The notes below the pieces were generated by a model. That model did not search any database. It worked only from the letters and a program-made list of their open reading frames with translations, and had not been told where the DNA came from. The translations under genes were made by a program, and so were the position numbers. From NCBI GenBank assembly GCA_021234535.1, contig CM037838.1, positions 14,072,195-14,136,194 on the forward strand: 64,000 nucleotides of DNA, written 5' to 3'. This DNA is from Stichopus chloronotus. Taxonomy: Eukaryota; Echinodermata; Holothuroidea; Aspidochirotida; Stichopodidae. The stretch's first letter is position 1. Every line of letters starts with the position of its first letter. This document shows, piece by piece, positions 1-11,723 of the stretch.

Positions 1-1135
1 GTACTTTCTTATGATTGTCGGAGACTGAATTTAATCCATATATTCCTGTAGCGGGCGGGATTAACATCATGCAACATTGATCTATACATTTTTATTAACC
101 TCAGGTAGGCTAACGATCAATGTCAAATTTTCGCTACAAAGGAGAGACAAAAATTTCGATAGCTAAGTGTTATGCAGTCTTCAGCAAAAAAAAAAAAAAT
201 ATATATCCGATGAAAGACATCTGTTTCGAACTCTGTTTAATAACTGCATATATTTACTACATAATGCCCTGTTTCATATAAATATGTACGTCCTTCGGAA
301 CGAAAATCATACATCCTCCATGTAAAAACCAAAAAAATGTCCGATCTCCGATTGCATTAACACCTGCCCCCACAGCTGGATCTGTAAATCATTTTATACA
401 AAGGCTCTCTGGGAAAGGGAGCCTTCCCTGATGGAAACATTACGTCATCGATAACAAATTGGAAATTTAAAGATTTCCAGCCTAGTTAGTGGAACTAAAT
501 TTCTGGTAACAGGATGCAGGAATATCGCATTCCATGTGACACCAATAAATATTTCCTTTCTAGACACAATCAGTTAGTTCCTCTTTACACTTTAGAGTAA
601 ACGCTGAATATGTGTTCTTATCTATGACTCCAGTGAAAGGTTGATCCGCGAAGTCTTAGTTATTAGGGAAACTTTATTGAACTATGTTTTGATATATGCA
701 CGTAAGGGGAAATAGCTATCACTGACTACTAGTAAAGTGACCCAACGTATGTAAACATTATACATCGATTTTTTCCCCCTCCCTTCCTGTATAAGCTACT
801 TAGAAACAGTCATAGTTTGCTATAGTATTTAGAATCATTCTCCAACGGCTTCGATATTTGCCTGCTTTGGCTTATTAAAGGTAATGCCCGTTTGGTGTTG
901 TTTGACCTGTCATTCTCATTAAATGTATGAGCAAATTAATTCGTGCAATTTCTTGACTCTGTTTTAGGTGTTTCAATTTGCGGTAATTTGCCTATTACGG
1001 TAGCACAATAAGTTGGTTATGGAGTTTGCTTGGAAAAAGTCAAGGAGTGCGTGCACGAGCTGAAACATCTTCTGTTGTTGTACTGCGTTTTAAGGACAAA
1101 GGGAAATTCCAGGCGTCATAAAACAGTCAAGAGCC
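1..1135. other. Intergenic, no gene seen
   Basis: AT-rich non-coding sequence. No open frame with recognisable similarity, no clear splice-bounded exon and no repeat of note on either strand. An A-run lies near 186-199. Confidence 0.6.
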
Positions 1136-1137
1136 TA

Positions 1138-1350
1138 CCAAAAAAGCATCTCCAGGGTCCACCATAAAAACCGTTCCGTGATTTCCAAGTAAAGCAGTTC
1201 CAGGGTATCCCAGTTAAGCAGTCCTCGGGTTCGCAATGAAAGTCCCCAGGGGTATCCCTGGAAAATCAATCGAACGTATCTGATCCCAGCAAAGTAGTGT
1301 CAAAGGTGGTCCCAGAAAAGCAGTCCCAGGATTCCCTAGAAAAGAAGTCA
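1138..1350. repeat. Degenerate minisatellite, about 24-25 bp unit
   Basis: About eight or nine imperfect head-to-tail units that each resemble AAAGCAGTCCCAGGGTATCC followed by a few bases (for example at about 1190, 1214, 1311 and 1336). Units differ by substitutions and small indels, so the array is old. The period is near 24 nt, but stops occur in the frames and I see no flanking exon signals, so it is called non-coding. Confidence 0.65.
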
Positions 1351-3351
1351 CACGGGTACGGTGAGAATACTGTACTGCAACGTACAAAATTTTCGAGTGA
1401 ACGATAGCCTTATTTTACAAACTTGAAACTTTCGCAGAAAGAGTTTTTGCTTTTACAGGTCAAGAATTTCAAGGACTTTGCCCAAGGAAAAAGGGGTTTT
1501 GGAACAGGTTTAGTCCACTGGGAAGTAATTTTTAAAGTTTTTGATACTCATTAAAATACATAGTATAGGAGGAAATCATTTTGACTTAAGTCAGGATCCT
1601 AATGCCATTTCCACATATTTTGGATTTGTGACGATCAAGATGATCTTTGTTTGGTGTAGGAAAAACAGTCCATTTTGTGAGTCCCTAAACACGGTGCAAA
1701 TATGTCTTAGGTACTGAGAGAAGCGGAGATATAACCTTCATCAAGCTCAACATACGACAGTGTTCGATGGGCTTGACCTACATAGAGGAATAATTATGGT
1801 TGTTTGGATAAGAACATAAACAGCCTATTGAATTCCGAACTTGGTGAGATATGCAAAATCAACCTGGTGATGTCTTCTTTACTGAATTGATATTAGTTGT
1901 TACACTCCAACCTTGAGTTCCATGTCAAAGTTACAAAAAATTCTTCTTTCTGGTTCGTCATACTAGGTGCATTATGTACACCAGTTTTTGGATTACGATA
2001 ACATATCGTAATCTAATGTAATCTATTGTAATTCTAAATAAAATTTTGGTTTACGATTATTTTGCGATATTAGATAGGCTAGCCTATACAGGATAAACTT
2101 AGTCACTGGAAGTTGGCTATCAAACTTAACGTTAACATAAGTTATCCTTAAGACCTAATAATGGGCCTGAGTCTGTTAGAGAAGCACAAGTAGAGGGGTG
2201 TTTTATCAAGGGATATAATTTGAAGGTTTCTGTCATTGGAAGGTTAAACATTTTGACAAATTTGAGCTACAGTATCATCAGGTACCCTACCGTTTGACGT
2301 TGGTCTAATGGGTGTAGTAAAACTGAAAATTTTGATAGCACGCAAATCACGAGCTGCAGCTTTCGATTAATTTGCCTCCATAAGCTGCCTCAGAATCTCA
2401 TCTGTATGATGAAGTATATTGTAATCCTTGAAACCATCGGTTTTTGATTTATTCGAGCTACAATCATCTTTAGTTTTTACTATGTATATATTTATGCAGC
2501 TCGAATTTTTCCCAGGCCCAAATATACCATCCTGATAGATATCACTGTGTTGTCTTCAACAAGCGGCAGGAAATATAATATATTTTGCAATATTTGGTAT
2601 CAGGGAAAATTCATAAAATGTACCTGTAACATGGGAAAATTCCCTGCATGGAAATAGTGACAAAAATAAGATTAAAGGTATTTCTAAATTGCTCGGAACA
2701 ATAAGGGAAATATTTCACGAGGTAAAATGGTGGAACAGAACACATTATGCAGTGCTCTTAGCAGCTCTAAAATAAAATCCTTACCCAGGAAGCATTAACA
2801 GCCTTTTCGAAATACCATTTACGATTATTTGTTCACTCATTTTTTCATTATTAAAACGCTAAATATAAAAACCTTCAGTTTTTAACAAACATTGATACGT
2901 TGTGAAAACTAAAACACTAATACTACTTTATAACTACTAATATACTGGTATTAATAATTTTGGAACTTAAAAAAATGTCAAGATATGTTGAAATCACATA
3001 GAACTCAGAGTAGTTATCAGTTAAATGGAATTATGCAAGTCTCATGAAGTAAAATAAACTATATATTAAATAGTAATTGACTAGAAATTCTAAGTAACAA
3101 TTTTGTGTGTGTCGTCTCTCTTTAAAATTCTCTATCACTTCATCAATCACCTCGAACTGAACGACGACCTCACAATCTTTTCCGGTTTCAACAAATTATG
3201 ACAACATTGCTTAAAATGACCTTGGTTTTTTGTGACGAAAAATCTACCTCTCTTAGTAGCTGTGCTACAAGCATTACACACGAAGTATCTCTTGTACAAC
3301 CGTTTAGAAAGGACCACGTATAAGCCGCTCTCAAAACAGACACTACCGACT
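1351..3351. other. Intergenic, upstream of first PLA2 gene
   Basis: No coding exon recognised. Around 1990-2060 there is a short run of near repeats (GTAATCTAATGTAATCTATTG type). The last few hundred bases should hold the promoter and 5' UTR of the PLA2 gene that begins at 3352, but I could not fix a TATA box or transcription start. Confidence 0.5.
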
Positions 3352-6300
3352 ATGGCATTGAAAATTCGACCTTATAGCATTTTCATTGTGGCCTTCCTTG
3401 CAGTTGTTTTGTCTGTCAAGTGCCATGCAGGTAACGTCTTTCATGCTTTCGAAGTTTTCAATACCATTCATGATTCCATAAAGGTATTATTTTTCTCTTT
3501 CTTGACAATTAAGTAATTTTACTGGTTGGCCACTTTCCTATAATAAAAAATGATGTCATTTCATTTTTAAAAGTGTTTTGCAATGTATAACGATGTCATC
3601 ATCCAAGTTTGCAACAGAAATATTATTTGACTTTATATATAAGAGTTATACGTAATTGAAACAGTATTCTAAGGTACACCATAAAAGGTACACCTTAAAG
3701 GGTATCTGATAAAACTGCATCGACCTTTTTTCTCCAGAACGTTTTAACCGTCACTGTTAAGAACCACACGTCACCGGACGAACTGAATGTAGTTCATCTA
3801 CTTGAATCCCATTCATATCGTACAAGATTCGCATCATTCATACCCAACCAACCTAATAGATGACATCCTTGCTAGAAAAATAACAATATCAAGAAACTGA
3901 TTGCCAGATAAATAAGTTGATCCCTTGCAGACGTATGCAAACTACCCTATCTTTCTTGTATTACAGATTTTTCTTTAAAGAGATCACTACATCCATGGTA
4001 GAACCACTAAGCTCGATATTTCAGATGTTCTTTCCGAATATTATCAGATGACTTGGATACCTCAAAAGCTAAAACGTGTAAAAGTTATTTTGTTATTATG
4101 TAAAATAAAAAAGAAAAAAAGCTTTGGAATGGTTTACATACTGTCCCAAATGGCAGTAATGCTTGCAAGAAATCTGAGCTGTGAATATATATATTACAAC
4201 TGCCTTTGTAAGTACATGAAAGACGATTATGCATTGTAAGTAAGATGAAGAATGCAATGCTAATCTATCAAAATGGGAAAAGTGCAAACGTCGAATTGAT
4301 AGTTCCCCAAGAAAAGGAAATTAATGCAACAATGTGATTAGATTTTCCTTTCTATAAGCTTCATATCAAGTTTTCATCCCTTCATCCGGGTTTTTTCATC
4401 ATTTTTCCTAAATAATTCAGCAAATTTTGAGACTATCTTGTCATAACATATATTTTTTACAATTTATTTGAAATACACGACTTTTCTTTCTAGCAATAAT
4501 TTAAAGTCCTGTTTTCTTCAGTGCACTATCATGTATATTCTCAACTACAGACACAAGAAGTAACTCATGATTCAAGGAAAAAGACCAAAACATTGTAAAA
4601 ACACTTGCTTGCTTTTACATACACACAATTTAGTTTTAAGAAGGTTCTTCGGCAGTCGTTCGCACTGTCAGTGTCACCTGAAGCTGAACATCAAATACTG
4701 TAGGTAGAAAACAAAATGTTGTAACGTTGAAGAATACAGAAATGAGTATAAATCGACCACGAGACAAGAATCATGTAATGAATATGGACATCAAAGTGAA
4801 GCCTACGTAAATGAAAAACATTAATTCAAATGACTATTTCTTGCAATAATGTATACTGCATTACCTCATACAACATTATACCAGACAGTAAAAAATTTTG
4901 ATTGAACTCCTATAGTATTTTTGCAGTCTTTTACTGCCCATTTCAAAGGTTGCATAAAAATGACCTTTTATTGGCTGAAAAAGAATCTAAATGAGGGAGT
5001 CAATATGTCCCTAATATTTTATTTTGCTCCTTACATCAACAATACAAATACCTGACAAGACTATTTTTGTTTGCCCCCCCCCCAAAAAAAAAGCTTTATG
5101 CCAAATTATTGTACAGACTTCTTTTTAACTTATCAAGAAATAAGGAGAGACGAAAAAAAAAGCTCAAACAGTGTCAAACTTGCGATGACGTGACATTGCC
5201 CGTTACTGCGTAAGTAAACCACAATAAATGATAAGACGCATTACTTCTCGGATTGTAATAAGTGGCTTATATATTTTTATTTCACATTAAATTCATTGTT
5301 TTCAATTATTTTGTAGGGACTCAGCATTTGAGAAAGAACAAGAGAAATGTGTACCAGCTGGGTAAAATGATACAATGCACAACGGGACGTTCGTTTTGGT
5401 ATTATCTATCCTATGGGTGCTATTGTGGTTATGGTGGTAGCGGTACCGCCCGAGATGAAACTGATGAGTAAGGAACTTTTCTTTATAATTACAAGGTCTA
5501 CCAGTAATACAACTAAAATTATCTCTACTTTTTACATTACCAGTGCTACTGTTACTGTTATTGCTAATTTTACTTTTGATACTGCATCTCTGCCCACTGT
5601 TTCGCTATTGCCACTAGTTTGTTACCTATGAATTCATGAATCAAATGAGTATATGGCGAACGTAATATTACCTTCCGAACGTAATATTACCTTATTAACT
5701 TGCAGCTTAGTAATAGGTGCATTAGTTAAGCGCTCTTCTCTTAATGTTAATTTAAGGAGTCGTAGGTTACTTGAAACTCTTCGCCTACCAAGCAATTATA
5801 ACGCAATTGTGTGACCCATTGCAGGATTCAAACACTTGAAACACATTTGATCGAAGTAACCTTGCAATAGGCAATGGTAATGTCCGAATATCATGAAATT
5901 GTGTCAAACAACATTACGTTCATTTTATTATTTGAAAATTTCGTATTTTGTACAGGTGCTGCAAACAGCATGACGAATGTTACCAAAGACTGATAGATAC
6001 TGGAACCTGTTGGTCGTGGCAGCCGTATGTTTGGACTTACTCTCATAACAGGGCGTTCTGTGACACCAGCTACGCATATATTTCCTGTGGTGAGCTTTAA
6101 TCATTAGCTATTATCGATATGTACAATGTACTTCGTTAAAACATTTCACTCGCACATTTTTCCAGTTTTAAAGAAAATAGTCTAATGTACTTGCGTCAAA
6201 GTAGTAAACAGTTCATCGCCGTACGTGTAGACCATTCCTGTGAAACCCTCGTGGTATCTTCCGTGTTCAAATAACCAATGTAGTATAGTCCATTCCAATT

Positions 6301-6501
6301 TCTTTTAGGATGAACAATACTCTCCATTTGAAATCGAGATTTGAATTTCATGCTTTATCTTTTTCTTTCCCTATAGAATCCAGCTGGTGGTCTGAATGTT
6401 CTGTACCCTTATGCACATGCGACAAGGAACTTGCAGAGTGTGTCAGACATGCCGAGTTCAGTTATGGACATTTCTTACATAGATGGTTCTATTATTGTTA
6501 G
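3352..6501 (+). CDS. Secreted phospholipase A2, gene 1 of tandem cluster (4 exons, 162 aa)
   Basis: A secreted, calcium-dependent PLA2 that hydrolyses the sn-2 acyl bond of phospholipids outside the cell. Exons are 3352-3430, 5317-5467, 5956-6089 and 6377-6501; all have AG/GT borders and the phases join without a break (489 nt). Residues 1-26 are a hydrophobic signal peptide. A short basic propeptide ends in RKNKR at 32-36. The calcium loop YGCYCGYGG is at 59-67, the catalytic CCKQHDECY block (His82, Asp83) follows, and CTCD with the second active-site Asp137 is at 134-137. The cysteine pattern is that of the group I/II/V/X sPLA2 family and the length is usual. The conserved Pro after the calcium loop is replaced (GTARD). 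Related enzymes act in digestion, defence or venom; which role applies here cannot be told. It is more diverged from genes 2 and 3 than they are from each other. Confidence 0.9.
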
Positions 6502-7439
6502 ACCGCCTTATAAATGTCCATTGACTTCAAGAAGTCATATATGCCAACTTATTCTAGTTAATTTTCTTACCTAACTAAATTAACAAAAGTATTTCACACA
6601 AACGAAATATTTCACACATTTTACATACCTATACATGTACCTTAAAATATGGTTTACCGAAAAGATGAAGTAGTTGCAAGAACCGCCAATCATTTCATTT
6701 TCGGAAAGTAAACCTGACCCTTAATCAGACATGGCTAAGCGTTTCAGTTTTCAATTTCATGACACGTTTATTATTTGAAAAAATGAAAATGTCTCAATGA
6801 ACGGTTTGAAGATGACCAATGAAAAACAGCTGCAAAGGTACTGCTAAGAACGGAACATAAATACTATTCTCAATTTCTACCTGATTGGTTACATTTTTAA
6901 GGTCTTTTGCAGAAACCCTGGCGAGCTTACATATTTGTTTTTGTTTTATACTATTAACTTCTATAATTACTACCACTGGCGGAACCACGCTTCTGATCAC
7001 TACTTTATAGTATTTTCTTGATGTATCAAAACTTGTGAGAAATCGCATTTTGACCACTTCGAAGTATACCCGGTAGATTTTGAACGGTACCATAATACAC
7101 AGGATGACAGTTATGAAACTGAGCGAAAAGTGTGACCGTATCATGAGTAACAGCTGATAAGGGTTTTAAGGAAGGCGATAAATTTACACATTTGGGAAGA
7201 CGAACAGCAAACTGCAGCAGAAACTTATATTAATCCTACAAACACCAATGGTATTAGCAGGGCCAGCCAATTTACTACAATCTACCATGATTATTAATGT
7301 GTTACCAAGGATAATACGGTACGGCGTACAAATAAGTTCTCGACTTTGCCTTGGTCTGAAGAACAAATGCAGGAAATCATCTTGCGTGTTTATGTGAATT
7401 ATCGTAAACTCTCGATTGTTATTCTTCCTTTTTCTTCAG

Positions 7440-7558
7440 TTTGTCAATCATTTTGTCGTTCGTACGATGTGGAGAGTTCTCTTACAATTCTTAATTCCCA
7501 AGGCTATTGCACTAAACATCTGGCACAGTCTATAACGACTAGATGTAACACAATTTAA
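7440..7558 (+). other. Possible orphan terminal exon, cysteine-rich
   Basis: A pyrimidine-rich tract ending in TTCTTCAG is followed by a 39-codon open stretch that starts in phase 1 and ends at TAA (7556-7558). It encodes four cysteines (VCQSFC near the start, then GYC and RCN). The phase equals that of the PLA2 exon 3/exon 4 border, so it could be an alternative last exon of the gene ending at 6501, or part of another gene. It lacks the PLA2 active-site aspartate motif. Chance cannot be excluded. Confidence 0.25.
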
Positions 7559-8837
7559 GGATGATGTGCTCCTGTTCAATATAAATTTTCTTCCTGTTAA
7601 TCGTACTTGGACTTGTCTGTTTTATAAGTACCTACGTGGCATTTACACATATGTTAAAGTAAAACACTAACTGTAAAATGACATAAATATTAAGTCAAAA
7701 CGGCATGTAAGAACAGCTAATAGGTTTCATAAAGAAAATGAGAAATGAGTTTTCAAACATTTGTTAACTAAACCAACAAAACAACTGTTTGACATACTGG
7801 CGATATTGCACTCAAATCGATGTTTTCAGTCTCTTAGTCGAAAGATTTATTGCAGTCCCTCCTAAAAAGATCATAAAACCGTTACGTGTAAATGATGAAT
7901 TTCTCCTCACTGACTCCATGTAATAGCACCAGATGTTTTCATCGGGCACAATTACGTAATTTGACACTTTCCATACACGTTAGTGGAATCTACGTATGCC
8001 AGTGCCATCAATATAAAAGTGATTTTCATGATTTGATTCACTACCAATTGCTTACATCTTTACATCCTTAAGCCTATACGTATGATAAAGTTTATTCCCT
8101 AGCTATGGTATGACAACACTCTGATTAAGAAACAGCAAGTGCTATGATGTTATTAGTCTTTTAATGTGTTTAATAAACTTGCAGTTTGTTGAAATACTGT
8201 TTCTATTACACACATTGTAATGTTCAGGTTAAAAACTTAACTACGTATTTGCTGTAACATGTTCCACACAAGACACATCACTGTAGGCATGAATCCTCAT
8301 TAGTAGATAATTCTACGCTAATATATTTCCTTCACACTCATCACAATATAACATGATCTAGTTAAGTTACGTAACCGAGCTGCAATGAGAGGAAGAAGCT
8401 CAGAAAAAAAACAGACCAGGTTTCAATCTCTGACTACAATCTCCACTATGTGAAAATTTCTCATCAAATCTTTTTCTCCTGATAGAAATGGTGCAAACTG
8501 TGTAAAAGCTACATCGATGAAAACAGGTCTGTGGAGTGACACCATTAGCTCTTCTTTACTGTTTTACAGTGATCAGTGTGTCATGGACCAAGAACTTAAT
8601 ATAGTTTTGTAACATTTACAGCCTGCAACAGTGGCCATTCCAGTGGCAGCTAGCAAGTGGTCAGTTATAGGAATTATACACCTATATTTCAAATGTTCGT
8701 AGTTGATAAGAACCTTTCACTTTTAACATTTAGATAAATTAAATTGTTCCTAGCAGTAATTAAGGTAAGTTTTGAGACAGGCATACACACACAAAATTCA
8801 GAAGGAGTAAACATTATTGCCCTGTCGTTGGAAAGGT
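7559..8837. other. Intergenic, nothing recognised
   Basis: AT-rich, with no supported exon, RNA gene or structured repeat on either strand. Confidence 0.5.
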
Positions 8838-9779
8838 TTAATAATAATAATAATAATGATATTTATTAATCTCTTTCTAATACAACTCACAGCGATGTAC
8901 AATGAAAATCTTAGATAAAAAAAATAGAGCACATAATATAGAAAAAGTAAAGTCTCAAGAGCAATCACAAGAGCAGTTATGTATGAATTTAAACAATTAA
9001 AAAAATAAGTTTTCAATTTTTTTTAAATGATGAAGATAGTTGAAGAACACACATTAGCCGGCAAACTGTTCCTAATCTCTAGGGCAACCACGGTAAAAGA
9101 TCTGTTCACATACAACTTAGATGTGGAAGTAGGATGGGAAAGAAAAAAATTCAGATGGAGATTGTAAACAGCGACTTGATGTGTATCTAGTAATAAGATA
9201 TGAAATGTAGTATATACCTTACAATGATTTGAAGGGAAGTAGAGCAATCTTTATAATTAACACCATAATATACTGGTATCCAGTGCAATCATGCAGGATC
9301 GGAGTAATATGTTCATGCTTGTTAAAACGGGTCACTAATCTGGCCCTGCTGAGTTTTGTATACGTTGTAACTTAGAGATGTGGCTTAATGGAAGAGCATA
9401 CTGGAGACTATCACAGTATTCGAGACGTGACATACCAAAAGCATGAACAAGACGTTCAGTCGATTTACGATCAAGATATTTGCTTAATTGACCAATCTTG
9501 CAAATAGAAAAGAAGCTGCAGAAACGATGTTGTTTACATGATCTTTTATTTGCATGATATCCATAGTGATACCAAAACGTTGCTGGAAATATCAACAAAA
9601 GTGTCACCAATTGAAATTTTAGGAAAAATGGGCATTTCAGAAACTTAGAAGAAATATGTATGATTTCTGTCTTAGAATCTTCAAACATCAATTTATTATG
9701 TATACTCCATGATTTAACGTCACTATGGCATAGTTCTAAACGTGAAACTGCAAGACGACGCCCAGATTGTTTCAAAGTA
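8838..9779 (-). mobile_element. LINE (CR1/L2-like) 3' fragment, degraded
   Basis: Minus-strand reading in three successive frames gives the end of a non-LTR reverse transcriptase. DVKSW..NKLMFEDSKTE and a later stretch with RLEYCDSL and KLQRIQNSA lie at 9335-9740, followed by the usual C-terminal part with a V..ALEIRNSLPANV motif at 9030-9110. The element ends in GAGATTAATAAATATCATTA and an (ATT)n tail at about 8839-8861, the typical microsatellite end of this LINE group. Two frame changes and the missing 5' end make it a dead 5'-truncated copy. It lies between PLA2 genes 1 and 2. Confidence 0.8.
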
Positions 9780-10736
9780 AGGTTTACTCTCTACTCCTTA
9801 GTACATAGTAAAGATCAAGTTTTTCTTTATCTTCGAGTTATTGTTCACACCACTATAGGTTGCGTAATGTGGCCTTTTGATTAGAAATTTCGCTTCTAAT
9901 GCTTTTTTTATAATTTCCATTTGATCGATTACCAATTTTATCTCCTAAAAGCCACGTTGAATGTACATGACTGTCTAATTACTAATTAAGTAAGACAATC
10001 AAGTTGGTATTCATGGATCAGAGTTGGTCATCGACTATGTCTCAAGCCACAGAGATCGCGGTCAATTGCATTAGAATGGCCGCAAACCTTGTATATATGC
10101 ATAGTGTTAGAAGTCTGTTGGTCGGGAAGTTTGAATATAGTAACGTTTTGTCCATGAGAAGTTCATTTCAAAACGTTTAGGATATGAATGAAAATGATTG
10201 GAAACGGCTAAGTATGCAAGGAGAGGCGTTTCTTTCCTGGAATTGCACTAATATACACAGAAAACAACCAGTGATCAGAAGATACCTCAGTTATTGGTTT
10301 TACAGGTCCACTTTAAAGGGAAACAACGCGTTTCAAATGCACCAGCAGGGCATACAGAAAAAATTGCTGTAACCATTGCTAGACCATTCAGGCTCATCAT
10401 CTGCAAAAGTTCATCTCCTCAAAATATTATGCATATACAATAAGTTAGACAAGATGCATTAATTGAAATTTTTAAAAGTTTAGGTCAAGATAATAGGAAC
10501 AAATAAATTGCGAATAATTTCCTTTTCTTGTGTCTGCAAATATTCGTTTTAAATTTCGATTTTTTTTTCTGTCAAACAAACGCCTTGTTTCCATGTAAGG
10601 TACGAAAGATAAGGCCTCGTTGGATTGATCGGTACGTGCCTGTAAACTTTCCGTGTTTACTCAACTTGTTTTACAATTCCTAATTGAGAACTTTGAGATT
10701 TAACATATATGTCAGACCAGTGTTGTACTAGAGTAA
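9780..10736. other. Intergenic, nothing recognised
   Basis: No similarity to known families seen. A 62-codon open frame at 10184-10372 (+) has no motif and no exon signals and is left unannotated. Confidence 0.45.
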
Positions 10737-10937
10737 CAGGCCCGTATCCAGTGGGGGGGGGGGGGGGGTTCAGGGTGTTCCCCTCACAAAATCTGGAGTT
10801 CCGCTCAGCCTATGATAGTAGGCCTACGTTAGCAACATATGTAATGAGCTTTAATTTATTGGTCATAATTGTCGGGTAAAATGTCCCACTTGTGGTAAAA
10901 TCTCGAACGTCCTCACTGCAAGCTGCATACGGGCCTG
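10737..10937. mobile_element. Short non-autonomous DNA element (MITE), about 201 bp
   Basis: The stretch begins CAGGCCCGTATCCAG and ends CTGCATACGGGCCTG, so the ends are imperfect inverted repeats of about 15 bp. It holds a run of about 17 G just inside the left end and no open frame. CAG...CTG ends suggest a hAT-type relative. A clean 8 bp target duplication is not visible: the flanks share only a short GTAA-like piece. Confidence 0.5.
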
Positions 10938-11436
10938 GTAAGGATACTGTTCCAACTATCGATCAATAAAGAAGTAACTTACAGCAATTGCGTACTAGCA
11001 AATTCAGAGGGTGTCTTATCATCCAAAGATCAGATCTTTGACTTAGTAATACCTTCAAAATGAATAACATCTAGGAAGCACTCAGTTTATCCTATCAACA
11101 AGGTTTCATGACGCTGCGTTCAGATCAATGTAGCCATAACTTTTGAAAAACTTTCAATGTGCGGCTGTAACAGGTAAAAGTTTTATGAAAAGAACGTTTT
11201 CAACGAGTGGGCGGCCTAATTACTGACATTTTTTGTTTATTTTTCTTTAATTTCTGTACTAGAAAGGGATGATTTAATATAGCAAAACCACCATGTGTGT
11301 CGCACTTCCAATTTTATGGCTTCATACAACAAATTTGTAACAACATAAAAACGCCAGTAAGGGGAAGTGAAACAACGGCAATAAGATGGAAAGCAAATAA
11401 TGTGATATAAGTTTTTCACATCTGTTCAACTTCAGT

Positions 11437-11444
11437 CTATAAAA
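11437..11444 (+). promoter_or_regulatory. Candidate TATA box of PLA2 gene 2
   Basis: TATAAAAT about 285 bp upstream of the gene 2 start codon. A TATAAAAC lies about 250 bp upstream of the gene 3 start in the duplicated segment, so the element may be an inherited promoter. The implied 5' UTR is long, which weakens the call. Confidence 0.25.
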
Positions 11445-11723
11445 TCCTATTCAATGACATATTATAGCGATAACATTACACAACAAATGATGAAGTGCAA
11501 CCCAGCACAAAATAAGACTCAGTTCCGCTTTTAACCAAACAAGACGTAGCCTAATACAAAGAGTACGGTAAACAATGAAATGATTCCTGCAACAATAACA
11601 AGAAACAACTTTACCTCGAAATTGAATAAAAGTAGAGGTTGCGTTTCTGGACACAAGTCACTTTGTACTAGCTGAAAACGACACCATTACACTTCTGATT
11701 CATTAGAAGACCTTCAAACAGCC

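Noticed and set aside
6794..7144. 116-codon minus-strand frame next to PLA2 gene 1
   Set aside because: No family similarity, leader or exon border; likely chance in AT-rich sequence.
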